64,000 nucleotides of DNA from Pontibacter deserti (GTDB taxonomy: Bacteria; Bacteroidota; Bacteroidia; Cytophagales; Hymenobacteraceae). Under the pieces are notes generated by a model. The model searched no databases, was not told the DNA's origin, and saw only the letters and a list, made by a program, of their open reading frames with translations. Within the stretch, counting starts at the first letter, position 1, and the number at the start of each line of letters is the position of its first letter. The position numbers and the translations under genes are program-made. The stretch lies in the NCBI RefSeq assembly GCF_023630255.1, contig NZ_JALPRS010000001.1:2294001-2358000 (forward strand), read 5' to 3'. This document shows, piece by piece, positions 26,849 through 35,706 of this stretch.

Positions 26849-27502
26849 ATGAGCACTGTATACTTTGTAAGCGGTTTGGGGGCAGATGAGCGCATGTTCC
26901 ATCACCTGCATATTAAGTGCAAGCACATCGAACATGTCCGCTGGATTCCACCTAAGCCTGATGAGCCGCTACATGAGTATGCCAAACGCCTGTTGCCCCA
27001 GATCCATCATCCGCACCCTATCCTGATCGGTATGTCGTTTGGAGGGGTTATAGCCATTGAACTGGCCAAGATCATCGAGGCAAAAGAAACCATCCTGATT
27101 TCCAGTATGGCCAGCAGCAAATCGTTACCCTGGTACTATCACCTCATGGGTTGGCTCCGGCTACACGATATTATACCCGTATCGCTTATGAAGCGCTTTC
27201 ATTTTATTGCGCCTATACTTTTTGGAGCTTCCAGCTATCACGAGAAATCCACCCTGAAAGAGGTGATACTTGAAACTGATCCGGTTTTTCTGCGCTGGGC
27301 TATCGGGCAGCTGCTGCTGTGGCACCAACCTGACCATTACGAGCATGTAACAATGATACACGGCACTGCTGACCATATCTTACCGATCCGGGAGCATCCG
27401 AATATTATAAAGATAAAAAACGCCGGTCATTTAATGGTTTTGAGCCATGCTAAAGAGATAAGTGCTATCTTAGACGATTTAATCGGAGATTGTACCTCAT
27501 GA
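26849..27502 (+). CDS. Small alpha/beta hydrolase
   Basis: A 217-residue cytosolic hydrolase. Elbow GMSFG with Ser63, FVSGLGADERMF near the N terminus, IHGTADHILP (Asp) and NAGHLMV (His). A compact form without a lid. Its stop overlaps the ATG of an 83-residue protein (ATGA), so translation is coupled. Confidence 0.85.
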   Translation: MSTVYFVSGLGADERMFHHLHIKCKHIEHVRWIPPKPDEPLHEYAKRLLPQIHHPHPILIGMSFGGVIAIELAKIIEAKETILISSMASSKSLPWYYHLMGWLRLHDIIPVSLMKRFHFIAPILFGASSYHEKSTLKEVILETDPVFLRWAIGQLLLWHQPDHYEHVTMIHGTADHILPIREHPNIIKIKNAGHLMVLSHAKEISAILDDLIGDCTS

Positions 27503-27750
27503 CAGACAAGAACAAATACATTGCTAAAACTATAAACGGCCCCGAAGTAGAGCTTACACAGGCTACCATCATCAGAAGCAACAACCTATACCCGTTTGGT
27601 AAGCACAACTATGCTATTTATGAGACCCCGAATGGCCAGTTTGTAAAAGGCATGAACAACGGCGAGCGTGAAATTATGCTTACCTCCTACGAACTGATTG
27701 AGGAAAGTGAAGCCCGCAACTATAACCACCCATATTACCGCGAAGACTAA
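27499..27750 (+). CDS. Small hypothetical protein coupled to the hydrolase
   Basis: An 83-residue protein starting MTDKNKYIAK; hydrophilic with alternating strands (AIYETPNGQFVKGMNNGE) and an acidic end (HPYYRED). It overlaps the hydrolase stop by four bases and is two bases before the FAD oxidoreductase, so it is in a three-gene operon. No family recognised. Confidence 0.68.
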   Translation: MTDKNKYIAKTINGPEVELTQATIIRSNNLYPFGKHNYAIYETPNGQFVKGMNNGEREIMLTSYELIEESEARNYNHPYYRED

Positions 27751-27752
27751 AC

Positions 27753-28892
27753 ATGCAGTTCAGTTTCTGGGAACAGAATACGTATTTCAGTAACATTGAT
27801 GTACTGATAGTGGGTAGTGGTATAGTTGGCCTGAATGCTGCTTTGCACCTGAAAACAACACAGCCAACTCTTAAGGTTATAGTTGTTGAAAGAGGTTTGT
27901 TGCCCACAGGTGCCAGCTCCAAAAATGCCGGGTTTGCCTGTTTCGGCAGTCCTACCGAGCTTTTAGATGACCTTACCCACCACAGCGAAAATGAAGTATT
28001 CGGGCTTGTAGAGCGCCGCTGGAAAGGTTTGCAACGCCTGCGCCGGAACCTGGGAGATGTAACTATAGACTATAACCGTTGGGGCGGCTACGAATTATTT
28101 GACCAAAGCCAGCGTGAACTATACGAGCAAAGTATAAGTCAGCTGCCCTACCTTAACAAGCACCTGCAAACTATAGTTGGAGAGTCTGATATTTACCGCA
28201 TAGCCGACGAGAAGATCAACACCTTTGGGTTCAGAGGCATCAGCCACCTGATAGAAAGTACAGCCGAAGGCCAGATCGATACTGGCAAAATGATTCTGGC
28301 GCTAACGCAGAAAGTACAGGCTTTAGGTGTGATCATACTTAATAACCTGGAAATTCAGCAGCTGCACGACGAAGGCACAGGTATAACTGCCACAACAGAT
28401 AAAGGCATTCTGTTAAAAGCCCGTGCTGCATTGGTAGCTACTAATGGTTTTGCAAGGCAATTACTGCCGCAACTACAGGTGGTTCCGGCGCGTGCGCAGG
28501 TGCTCATCACCAAACCTATTCCTGGCTTAAAACTGAAAGGTACCTTTCATTACGACAAAGGGTATTACTACTTCCGTAACATCGGGCAGCGGGTACTTTT
28601 CGGCGGTGGCCGCAACCTTGATTTTAAGGCCGAGGAGACCACTGAGATGGCGCTGACTGACTTGGTACAACACAGGCTGGAGGAACTGCTGCAACAAGTT
28701 ATACTTCCAGATACGGCTTTTGAAGTGGAGCAACGCTGGAGCGGTATTATGGGAATGGGCCCGGCTAAAACAACTATCGTGCAGCCTGTTTCTGAGAGAG
28801 TAAGTTGTGCCGTACGTATGGGCGGCATGGGTGTGGCTATTGGCTCGTTGGTTGGTGAAGAAGGTGCTCAGCTTATACTTCAACAACTATAG
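27753..28892 (+). CDS. FAD-dependent oxidoreductase (DAO family)
   Basis: A 379-residue protein with the dinucleotide motif GSGIVG (21-26), VVERGLLPTGASSKNAGF (FAD-contact region) and the C-terminal QRWSGIMGMGP / RVSCAVRMGGMGVAIGSLVG block. It belongs to the glycine/D-amino-acid oxidase-like group that oxidises C-N bonds; substrate unknown. Third gene of the hydrolase operon. Confidence 0.87.
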   Translation: MQFSFWEQNTYFSNIDVLIVGSGIVGLNAALHLKTTQPTLKVIVVERGLLPTGASSKNAGFACFGSPTELLDDLTHHSENEVFGLVERRWKGLQRLRRNLGDVTIDYNRWGGYELFDQSQRELYEQSISQLPYLNKHLQTIVGESDIYRIADEKINTFGFRGISHLIESTAEGQIDTGKMILALTQKVQALGVIILNNLEIQQLHDEGTGITATTDKGILLKARAALVATNGFARQLLPQLQVVPARAQVLITKPIPGLKLKGTFHYDKGYYYFRNIGQRVLFGGGRNLDFKAEETTEMALTDLVQHRLEELLQQVILPDTAFEVEQRWSGIMGMGPAKTTIVQPVSERVSCAVRMGGMGVAIGSLVGEEGAQLILQQL

Positions 28893-28935
28893 TTTTATCG
28901 AAATTCAATAAATATTTATTGTTTTTATAGTTGTA

Positions 28936-28963
28936 GTTGTTATTTTTAATAAAAAATAACAAC
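28936..28963 (+). promoter_or_regulatory. Perfect 12-bp inverted repeat beside the DUF2975 start
   Basis: GTTGTTATTTTT (28936-28947), centre AATA, AAAAATAACAAC (28952-28963). It ends three bases before the ATG at 28967, so it covers the ribosome-binding area. Candidate operator for the XRE regulator encoded downstream, or an RNA hairpin that limits translation. Confidence 0.6.
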
Positions 28964-28966
28964 ACA

Positions 28967-29551
28967 ATGGAAAAGAACCGCCTGCTTACCCTCGCTTTAG
29001 TTATAAGCAATATTGCAAAAGTTTTTTTTGTACTCCTGATTGCGGCAATGTCCGGGGTGCTGGTGCACTGGCATATATCCCCCGAAACCTACAAAAATGT
29101 GCTTCTAACCATAGATAGTTCGAACGAGGTTAGGTATATATTTAAAAACAATGATACCATTACCGGACCGGAAGATAGCATCTCAATAGCAGACACTGGA
29201 GCAGCACTCTCTCAGATAAGCAACATCTCTTTTTACTTTCATTTTCTCCAGACAGTGGGGCATTTTATCATCTTAATACTGATCGTGAACCAGGTCACCA
29301 GGATTATCCGGTCTGTAAAGGCACTTGAAACTTTCAGAGGTGATAACAGCCAGGCCTTCCGGAAAATCGGTATCTATTGCGTGGCACTAGCTTTACTTGG
29401 CTGCATTAAATGGTTTGAAGTGAGTAACCATACGCGCATGAGTTTCTCTGTAGGAGCGATACCGCTTGCCTTTGCGCTGGGCGCTTTTATACTTGCCGAG
29501 ATTTTTAAAGAAGGAAATAAACTGTACGAAGCCGAGCAACTAACTATATAA
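28967..29551 (+). CDS. DUF2975 membrane protein
   Basis: About 194 residues with four hydrophobic segments and a soluble stretch between the first two (IDSSNEVRYIFKNNDTITGP). The layout follows DUF2975 proteins, which pair with a small XRE regulator (YoaS/YozG type). Its TAA overlaps the ATG of the XRE gene (TAATG). The ATG at 28967 is preferred over one at 28937, as it begins the first helix and follows the inverted repeat. Role unknown. Confidence 0.75.
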   Translation: MEKNRLLTLALVISNIAKVFFVLLIAAMSGVLVHWHISPETYKNVLLTIDSSNEVRYIFKNNDTITGPEDSISIADTGAALSQISNISFYFHFLQTVGHFIILILIVNQVTRIIRSVKALETFRGDNSQAFRKIGIYCVALALLGCIKWFEVSNHTRMSFSVGAIPLAFALGAFILAEIFKEGNKLYEAEQLTI

Positions 29552-29769
29552 TGCCCATAGTTGTAAACCTAGACGTAATGATGGCCCGCAGGAAGATGTC
29601 GTTGTCTGAACTTTCGGAGCGGGTGGACCTAACGCTGGCAAACCTTTCTATACTTAAAACAGGCAAAGCCAGAGCCATTCGCTTTTCTACGCTCGAGGCT
29701 ATTTGCATTGTGCTAAACTGCCAACCAGGTGATATCCTGGAATTTCAGCCAGAGCCTGAAAAACTATAG
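29551..29769 (+). CDS. XRE-family small transcription regulator (YozG-like)
   Basis: A 72-residue single helix-turn-helix protein (MSLSELSERVDLTLANLSIL as the two first helices, RFSTLEAICIVLNCQPGDIL at the end). Translationally coupled to the DUF2975 gene; probably binds its own promoter region, with the 12-bp inverted repeat at 28936-28963 as candidate site. Confidence 0.86.
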   Translation: MPIVVNLDVMMARRKMSLSELSERVDLTLANLSILKTGKARAIRFSTLEAICIVLNCQPGDILEFQPEPEKL

Positions 29770-29775
29770 GTATAA

Positions 29776-29810
29776 AAAAAGGTAAGTTACTTAAAGCGAC
29801 TTACCTTTTT
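29776..29810 (+). terminator. Hairpin terminator after the XRE gene
   Basis: AAAAAGGTAAGT and ACTTACCTTTTT arms, 12 bp, 11-base loop. Confidence 0.8.
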
Positions 29811-29831
29811 AGTTGATACATATTGTGTGTG

Positions 29832-30041
29832 TTAAACTGTAATCCATCTGTTAGTTGTGTTTTGTTTCTGGTGCATGAGTTTCTGAGAAATCTCTTTCTC
29901 CGCTTTGTAGAATTGCTGGTACTCTTCCTCACTTAGCTCCTCTCTCAGGGCGATGTGAAACTTGGCAAGTTCAGGATACAGCCTGTTCCTTTCAGAGCGT
30001 TCTTCCGGGCTGTCGGTGTTAAAGTCATAAAAGCTCTTCAT
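29832..30041 (-). CDS. Small helical protein of unknown function
   Basis: A 69-residue protein rich in charged residues and probably helical (EERSERNRLYPELAKFHIAL, EELSEEEYQQFYKAEKEISQ). ATG at 30041. No family recognised. Supported by length, composition and own start; no promoter with a -33 was seen. Confidence 0.5.
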   Translation of the reverse strand: MKSFYDFNTDSPEERSERNRLYPELAKFHIALREELSEEEYQQFYKAEKEISQKLMHQKQNTTNRWITV

Positions 30042-30175
30042 TTTCTAAATTAGAGTTTAAATAATTGATTTATAAGTAATTGAAAGCATTCATACTTTAA
30101 TGTTCAAGAATTTGTTTTCTATATATTACTTAAATTGTTACCAATTGCAATCCTTCCTTTTTATAGTTATAAAAA

Positions 30176-30210
30176 AGAGCCGGCCCTACCATTTTGGTAG
30201 AGCCGGCTCT
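30176..30210 (-). terminator. Hairpin terminator of the OmpA-like gene
   Basis: Fifteen-base arms (GAGCCGGC..CTACC) with one mismatch and a five-base loop; on the minus strand it ends in six T. Follows the leftward OmpA gene. Confidence 0.82.
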
Positions 30211-30233
30211 GAAAGTTTATACTTTAACTGATG

Positions 30234-30929
30234 TTAGATCTGGCCTTTTTCGGCAGCTCTTTTCAGTTTCTCGTTCGCAAAGATGGCAACTTCTACACGG
30301 CGGTTCTTCTGCATGCCATTAGCTGATGCGTTGCTGGCCACCGGCATAGATTCACCAAAGCCCTGTGTTGTAATGCGGCTTGAGGTTACCCCGTTAGCTG
30401 TAATCTGCTGGTAAACAGAATTTGCTCTGCGCTCCGATAAGTTCTGGTTATAAGCAGCCGTTCCACGGGCATCGGTATGTCCTTCCACCATCACGTTTGT
30501 GTCTTTATACTTATTCAGCGTTTTAGCTAGGTCAGCAATATTAGCTTGTGATGCGTAGCTCAACTGGTCTGAGTTGGTATCGAACAGGAGTCCGGAATCA
30601 AACGTAATTTTGATACCTTCGCCTACGCGCTCTACTTTAGCATTTGCCAGTTCGCGCTGCAGCTCTTCAGCCTGTTTGTCCATATAGCGTCCGATCAGGG
30701 CGCCAGCTGCGCCACCTACGGCAGCACCAATTATAGCACCTTTAGCGGTCTTGTCTTTTTTCTTACCGATGAAGCCACCGGCAACACCACCTACCACTGC
30801 GCCAATTACACCACCTTTTACAGTGCGGCTAATGGGCTTTTTAGTAGTTGTTTGTGCACTGGCAGCTATAGAACCTAATAGGAAAACTGCCACTAACAAA
30901 TAAGCGATAAACGTTTTAGCATTTTTCAT
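30234..30929 (-). CDS. Glycine-zipper OmpA-family protein
   Basis: A 231-residue protein with a signal peptide (cleavage near ASAQ, about 25) and a glycine-zipper stretch (GGVIGAVVGGVAGGFIG and AIIGAAVGGAAGALIG, about 39-80). The peptidoglycan-binding OmpA C-terminal domain includes VEGHTDARGTAAYNQNLSERRA, ITTQGFGESMPVA and NRRVEVAIFA. It anchors the outer membrane to peptidoglycan, like YiaD/YfiB-type lipoproteins, but no lipobox is seen. Confidence 0.85.
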   Translation of the reverse strand: MKNAKTFIAYLLVAVFLLGSIAASAQTTTKKPISRTVKGGVIGAVVGGVAGGFIGKKKDKTAKGAIIGAAVGGAAGALIGRYMDKQAEELQRELANAKVERVGEGIKITFDSGLLFDTNSDQLSYASQANIADLAKTLNKYKDTNVMVEGHTDARGTAAYNQNLSERRANSVYQQITANGVTSSRITTQGFGESMPVASNASANGMQKNRRVEVAIFANEKLKRAAEKGQI

Positions 30930-31136
30930 AACATTTTCATTTTTGAGAATAATCCAGCCGCATCCAGTCCAATTTTTATACTTCCGTAGCGGCCGACATC
31001 TGCCTTATTTCAACTGCTGTGCCAGTTTTTAAAAAACTTATATCATCTATTTTATATCTAACTGACGTTCAGCCACTAAATTTAATCCAATAGGTTAAAT
31101 TACTTTTTCAGAACCACCCAAGAACAAAGGGCCAAA

Positions 31137-31171
31137 AAGAAAAGGCCCGACTTTTATATCGGGCCTTTCTT
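31137..31171 (-). terminator. Hairpin terminator
   Basis: Stem AGAAAAGGCCCGA with TCGGGCCTTTCTT, one bulged base and an 8-base loop; follows the leftward gene at 31188-31700. Confidence 0.78.
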
Positions 31172-31187
31172 TATTATAGTATAAATT

Positions 31188-31700
31188 TTAATCAAACATC
31201 CGGACAATTAAAGGCATCAAGAGAACAACAAGTATAGTTATCTTACTTTCAGCTATTACCTTTAGGTATAAGCCTGTACTTATTAGCATTTCAGCTGTTA
31301 ATTCATCCAGATCATCGGCAACTATAACAGTTCCTTTTCCGAGACTTAAAGCAGGCTGCTCAAATTTAACTAAGGCTCTACCTGTCTTATCCTTTATCGC
31401 AACATCCCTTGAAAGGGATTTTGTCTCGTAGTTATAGTTATCTCCGTTGCTGAGTTGTATCTGTGTATTACCAAACAAAGACGTATGGGCAACTGCTACT
31501 TTCTCGCCGTTAAACAGAACTTCCGTATCCTGATCGAACCAGCCTTTTGATATAAATATGAGTTTACCTTTTGCCGATGCATAAGCAGCATCATAACTAA
31601 ACCAGTTTCCAAAGGTAAGGTTGCCCATAGGCAGGCCGTCCGCATGTGTTTCATACGCACGGCTGCCCCAACTTTTCTGTTTCCAGTTCAGGATATTCAT
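31188..31700 (-). CDS. Hypothetical protein, tubby/LURP-like strands, C-terminal helix
   Basis: A 170-residue protein: alternating strands (LTFGNWFSYDAAY, KLIFISKGWF, TEVLFNGEKVA) that resemble tubby C-terminal-like folds (LURP/scramblase-like), then a hydrophobic C-terminal segment (LILVVLLMPLIVRMF) that may anchor it. The assignment is tentative. It starts 12 bases downstream of the M49-like gene; one operon likely. No RBS oddity. Confidence 0.62.
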   Translation of the reverse strand: MNILNWKQKSWGSRAYETHADGLPMGNLTFGNWFSYDAAYASAKGKLIFISKGWFDQDTEVLFNGEKVAVAHTSLFGNTQIQLSNGDNYNYETKSLSRDVAIKDKTGRALVKFEQPALSLGKGTVIVADDLDELTAEMLISTGLYLKVIAESKITILVVLLMPLIVRMFD

Positions 31701-31712
31701 CAGCTATAGTTT

Positions 31713-33386
31713 TTATTTCAGGCCAAGTACATCCACGCCCTGCTCAAATACCACATCAACCGGTATATTAGCCTTGCTCAGGCGGTCAAGATCGGCTTGC
31801 AGGTTAGCATCTACCAGGCCTTGCTCATCTAATAATTTACCAACGCCAGCATAATCGCCGTTGCCCTGCAGCGTCAGTATCTTCTCTGATAGTTTATTCA
31901 TGGCGTCGCGCATCTTCGCATAATTCACTCTGTATTTGCCTGTTGCTTCGTCGCGCTCAAAAGCGCCGTTTTCTTTAAAGAAGTTAAAGCGTACCATGTT
32001 TGCCTTACCGTGTGCGCTGGATGCACCAAAACGAACCGAGCGGAAAATACCTGCCAGGAAAGTAGTATAATAATCTTCCAGGCTACCTTCTACTTCACCC
32101 TTCTCGTGTAACTGCGTGATCATGTATAAGCCAAGTATATCCGCTTTTCCTTCTTCCAGGGCAGAGGCATGTTCTTTTAAGGCTTCACGTACTGTTCCTT
32201 TACCGTTAACAGTGTTCTTTATACCTAAGCCGTGAGCCACTTCATGGAACATAATGTTGGCAAAAAAGGCGTCGAAGGTTATATGTTTCTGCTGATCATC
32301 TGCAATCAGTTCATCGGCAATCGGTACCAGAATCTTATCGAACTTGGCACGCATAGCGTTCTTTAACTGCAGGCGACGTGTACCGCGTTTCAGCTGCACT
32401 TCTTCATCGTTTGGCAGGTTAATAGCAATAGTTTTGCTACCGGCGTTGCTGTCGCCGCCATAAAACACCACATCGTAAGCATTCAGGTCGGAGTCGGTAC
32501 CCGGGGTTTCTTTTTTATAGTTGGCTGCTACTGGTAAGGCACGCTGCAGCTCCGGTAAAAAGGCCGCATACTTAGCTAATCGCTTGCTCCACTCCTGGTC
32601 TTTTATCAACACATAGGCCTCGTGTGCAGCTTTATAGCCAAACAGGGCATCTTCGTAAGTCTCAATCGGACCGATCACCACATCAATAGTGTTGTTCTTC
32701 ATGTCCATCCAGGCAAGGTCGCTTGGCTGGTAGTTATCCGTTAACAAAGCATCGGCACGGAGAGTCAGGTATTTTTTAAGTCCGGCATCATCAGCCAGCG
32801 CAGCTGCCTGTTTCAACAGATCCGATGCACGTTTCACATCATCCTTGAACTGCACATGGTAAGGCACTGTAATCAGTTTACCGCTGGCATCACGACGCAC
32901 AAAAGTATAAAGACTCTTTTTATCCTTCAGGTTAGCTTTCTCAAACTCCTCCTTAGTCATGTCGGCAGGGTAAAAGTTTGAACCAGCCGGTTTAGGTCCT
33001 ACACCAGGTATAAATGGCGCATTATTATTGAGCCTGTCCCAGGGGCCATAGTTTATTTTCACGAATTGTTTGGCCGCCTCATTATCTAGGGCGGCCAGTA
33101 ACGAGTCGCTTTTGCCGTAGGCTTCGTACCAGAACAGCTTATCCATAATTTTACCGGCCTCTATCAGCAACGGAATCATCTGGCGCTCTTTCGCGGTTAG
33201 TTTGCTCATATCGGCAGTAAGCTTAAAGCTGGTATACATATCCAGTTTCTGCTGCAGGCTGTCGCTTGGTTGCGTAGTGGCGGTAGTTTCGGTGGTGGTT
33301 GTATTATCTTCGCTAGTTTTGCTGGTGCAGCCAACAGTGGCAACAGCTAAAGCTGAGGCAAACAATAAATTATATGGTTTCATCAT
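31713..33386 (-). CDS. Dipeptidyl-peptidase III (M49)-like lipoprotein
   Basis: A 557-residue lipoprotein: signal peptide with lipobox (VATVGC, Cys20), then a long helical domain and the zinc site. The zinc motif is HEVAH (381-385), the five-residue HExxH form reported for some bacterial M49 enzymes, rather than the usual HExxGH. EEGKAD (411-416) supplies the third ligand, Glu. It should remove N-terminal dipeptides in the periplasm. Starts MM with two ATG codons at 33386 and 33383. Confidence 0.82.
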   Translation of the reverse strand: MMKPYNLLFASALAVATVGCTSKTSEDNTTTTETTATTQPSDSLQQKLDMYTSFKLTADMSKLTAKERQMIPLLIEAGKIMDKLFWYEAYGKSDSLLAALDNEAAKQFVKINYGPWDRLNNNAPFIPGVGPKPAGSNFYPADMTKEEFEKANLKDKKSLYTFVRRDASGKLITVPYHVQFKDDVKRASDLLKQAAALADDAGLKKYLTLRADALLTDNYQPSDLAWMDMKNNTIDVVIGPIETYEDALFGYKAAHEAYVLIKDQEWSKRLAKYAAFLPELQRALPVAANYKKETPGTDSDLNAYDVVFYGGDSNAGSKTIAINLPNDEEVQLKRGTRRLQLKNAMRAKFDKILVPIADELIADDQQKHITFDAFFANIMFHEVAHGLGIKNTVNGKGTVREALKEHASALEEGKADILGLYMITQLHEKGEVEGSLEDYYTTFLAGIFRSVRFGASSAHGKANMVRFNFFKENGAFERDEATGKYRVNYAKMRDAMNKLSEKILTLQGNGDYAGVGKLLDEQGLVDANLQADLDRLSKANIPVDVVFEQGVDVLGLK

Positions 33387-33518
33387 AGTTTATTTGGTTC
33401 AAGTCTGAAGGTAACAAAATTTAAGTCTTTCTGAAAATCAGCTAAGTTGTATGTAAAAGCTTCTAACTGAATGTACCTCTTAAAAAGCAGTATTTTATAG
33501 TTAGCTATACTTCTAAAA

Positions 33519-33556
33519 AAGAGGAGGTGAAACAACGCTGCTTCACCTCCTCTTTC
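33519..33556 (-). terminator. Hairpin terminator
   Basis: 14-bp perfect stem AAAGAGGAGGTGAA / TTCACCTCCTCTTT with a 10-base loop; follows the lipoprotein gene at 33576-34526. Confidence 0.85.
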
Positions 33557-33575
33557 CAGAATATTAAATTAACTA

Positions 33576-34526
33576 TTACTCTGTTTCTTCACAAACTATA
33601 GAATCACCGATTGCACCTGCTGCCGCTTTTGCAGCTGCATTACCTGTTGGCAGGTTATCAATAGCATATGTAGTGAGTTTATTTAAACTGCTTAAGTAAG
33701 TCTCAATAGTTGCCAGTTCTGCAGCGTAAGCCTCTTCAGATATCCAGCCAAGTTCTCTGTTTAGCAGTACTGTTACACCCTGAGCAAATGCAGCTTTAGA
33801 GTCAGCGATGCCACCTTTGTTATCAACACCGCCTTCTTTTTTATCGCTGGTGATAAGTGTAACCGCTTCGGCCGCAGTGTAAGTATGGCCGCCAATCATT
33901 ATTTCACTTACCGGCCAGTGCTCTGATTTGTGGAAGAAACCCTGTCCTTCTCCGCACAGGTCCAGTTCACAACCAGGTCCGTCTACTGTTACCGGGTAGC
34001 AGTTGTTACTGATTCTGGCCCGGATGTTGGCGGTTTTAACGCTTACAGCCTCGCTTAGAGTAACTCGGAAAGTATAAACGGAACCATTCGTTATCTTTTC
34101 AGCAAAATCCGATAGCCGAAGGTAACCGGTTACACCTGACATGTCACAGGCACTTCCGTTCCCTTCTTTAAACGATGGTGTTAAAACCTGCATACTTGTT
34201 CCGGCAACAGACGCATAAGTAACATTCGCAGCTGTTAACGGAATGGCAGCGTCGTTACAATCTGTTAAGGCAAGCATCAGTGAGCCAATGTTAGATATAT
34301 TACCATCTCCGGTTTTCTGAACAGTAAACATCCAGGTTTTACCGTCCGTGGTGCTCAGATCTGAGATAGTGAGCGGGTTAATGATTTCTGTAACTGCAGC
34401 TTTTGCTGCATCAGTAGATGAACTACTAAGGCCAGAAGGGCTTACTTCTTCTGAATCCTTAGAACAAGAGGACATAAGCAACGTGGCGCCTAGGCCAATG
34501 CTTAGAAGGGCTATCTTTTTTATCAT
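33576..34526 (-). CDS. Lipoprotein of unknown function
   Basis: A 316-residue protein with lipobox (LLMSSC, Cys21) and a Ser-rich linker. A strand-rich region with two CxxC-like pairs (NNCYPVTVDGPGCELDLCGE) follows, then a helical C-terminal third (TVLLNRELGWISEEAYAAEL). The cysteine-rich middle suggests disulfides. No family recognised. Monocistronic, leftward. Confidence 0.68.
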   Translation of the reverse strand: MIKKIALLSIGLGATLLMSSCSKDSEEVSPSGLSSSSTDAAKAAVTEIINPLTISDLSTTDGKTWMFTVQKTGDGNISNIGSLMLALTDCNDAAIPLTAANVTYASVAGTSMQVLTPSFKEGNGSACDMSGVTGYLRLSDFAEKITNGSVYTFRVTLSEAVSVKTANIRARISNNCYPVTVDGPGCELDLCGEGQGFFHKSEHWPVSEIMIGGHTYTAAEAVTLITSDKKEGGVDNKGGIADSKAAFAQGVTVLLNRELGWISEEAYAAELATIETYLSSLNKLTTYAIDNLPTGNAAAKAAAGAIGDSIVCEETE

Positions 34527-34616
34527 TTTTTATATAATATATATAACTATATTACGCAATATATATTTATATGGTTATATATAATAATCTAAAAATGATA
34601 AATTTCATTAAAAAGT

Positions 34617-34654
34617 AAAGCCGCTGCTCTCTATTGTCAGAAAGTAGCGGCTTT
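34617..34654 (-). terminator. Hairpin terminator
   Basis: AAAGCCGCT and AGCGGCTTT arms, 9 bp; lies downstream of the leftward deoxynucleoside kinase gene. Confidence 0.7.
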
Positions 34655-34678
34655 GAAGGTTTATGTATTATCTTATAC

Positions 34679-35293
34679 TTAAAACAGACCAAACAGCTCT
34701 GCCTGAATCTTTTCTATGATAGCTCCCAAGTCTTCCGGGTTAGCTACAAAGTCCATGTTGTTTACGTCAATCACCAACAGTTTGCCCTGTTTATAGTTTG
34801 CCATCCACTCGTTATAATGGTCGTTCAGGTTACGCAGGTAGTTAATGCTGATGCTGCTCTCGTAGTCACGGTTACGCTTTTCTATCTGCCCGATCAGTTT
34901 TGGCAGATCAGCTTTCAGGTAGATCATCAGATCCGGGGCCTTTACCATACTGATCATAGACTGAAACAGCGAAAAGTAATTTTCGTAGTCACGGGTGCTC
35001 ATCAGACCTGACTGGTGGAGGTTTTTAGCAAAGATGTGAGCATCTTCGTAAATAGTGCGGTCCTGTATTACGCTGCGATCTGTCTTTTGTATTTCCTGCA
35101 CCTGCCCAAAACGGCTGTTCAGAAAAAACACCTGCAAATGAAAAGCCCAACGCTCCATATCCTCATAAAAATCCTTCAGGTAAGGGTTATTCTCAACTGC
35201 CTCCAGGTACAAATCCCATTTAAAATGCTGAGATAGTTTAGTGGCCAGGGTAGTTTTGCCGGCGCCAATGTTACCGACGATCGCAATGTGCAT
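34679..35293 (-). CDS. Deoxynucleoside kinase
   Basis: A 204-residue cytosolic kinase of the dNK/dGK-dCK type that phosphorylates deoxynucleosides for salvage. P-loop GNIGAGKTT (7-15), the DRS block near TDRSVIQDRTIYEDAHIFA (the family's ERS/DRS motif), and the LID-like RNRDYESSI. The substrate base is undetermined. Start at ATG 35293; a -7 box lies about 30 bases upstream. Confidence 0.9.
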   Translation of the reverse strand: MHIAIVGNIGAGKTTLATKLSQHFKWDLYLEAVENNPYLKDFYEDMERWAFHLQVFFLNSRFGQVQEIQKTDRSVIQDRTIYEDAHIFAKNLHQSGLMSTRDYENYFSLFQSMISMVKAPDLMIYLKADLPKLIGQIEKRNRDYESSISINYLRNLNDHYNEWMANYKQGKLLVIDVNNMDFVANPEDLGAIIEKIQAELFGLF

Positions 35294-35323
35294 ATAAAAC
35301 TAAAATTTGGTAAAAGCTGAAGA

Positions 35324-35331
35324 CAAAATTA
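35324..35331 (-). promoter_or_regulatory. Candidate -7 box TAATTTTG for the kinase
   Basis: Minus-strand match to TAnnTTTG, 31 bases upstream of the ATG; no TTG at -33. Confidence 0.4.
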
Positions 35332-35391
35332 AGTCATTTTGCTTAGATCACAGTTGCACAATATAGCTGATTTATTGTATAATAAACACAA

Positions 35392-35399
35392 TATTTTTG
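35392..35399 (+). promoter_or_regulatory. Candidate -7 box TATTTTTG for the small basic gene
   Basis: Matches TAnnTTTG; would start near 35406, 68 bases before the ATG at 35474. The nearest TTG is only 14 bp away, too close. Confidence 0.35.
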
Positions 35400-35473
35400 A
35401 GCATAAAAAACCTGTAGCATTAACCGCTTTCAGCCATAGAGCGTACATAATATTTTACCAATTACTTAATGCT

Positions 35474-35647
35474 ATGACAAAGGGACACAACCAAAGCCAT
35501 CACAAACAGAGTGGGCAAACACCTACCAATGCACACACGGATGAGAACAGACATTTAAAGAACAAGCAGAAAGACAAAAGTCCGGAGCAGGGACGAAGCA
35601 GTAAGCAGGACCAATCAGGTGGCACAAAAGGACAAAACGCTATCTAA
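35474..35647 (+). CDS. Small basic hydrophilic protein
   Basis: A 57-residue low-complexity protein rich in Lys, His, Gln, Asn and Ser (MTKGHNQSHHKQSGQTPTNA and so on), probably disordered. The ATG at 35474 is used; the open frame is longer upstream but lacks a good start. Its stop codon is the first base of a strong terminator stem (35645), which supports a real short gene. No family recognised. Confidence 0.5.
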   Translation: MTKGHNQSHHKQSGQTPTNAHTDENRHLKNKQKDKSPEQGRSSKQDQSGGTKGQNAI

Positions 35648-35693
35648 AACAAAATCCCCGTTAGCATTTAAGGCTAGCGGGGATTTTGTTTTA
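35645..35693. terminator. Bidirectional hairpin terminator
   Basis: 21-bp stem with one G-T pair (TAAAACAAAATCCCCG and CGGGGATTTTGTTTTA core) and a 7-base loop. Lies between convergent genes and overlaps the stop codon of the small basic gene. Confidence 0.88.
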
Positions 35694-35706
35694 CAAGAGG
35701 TTTAGG

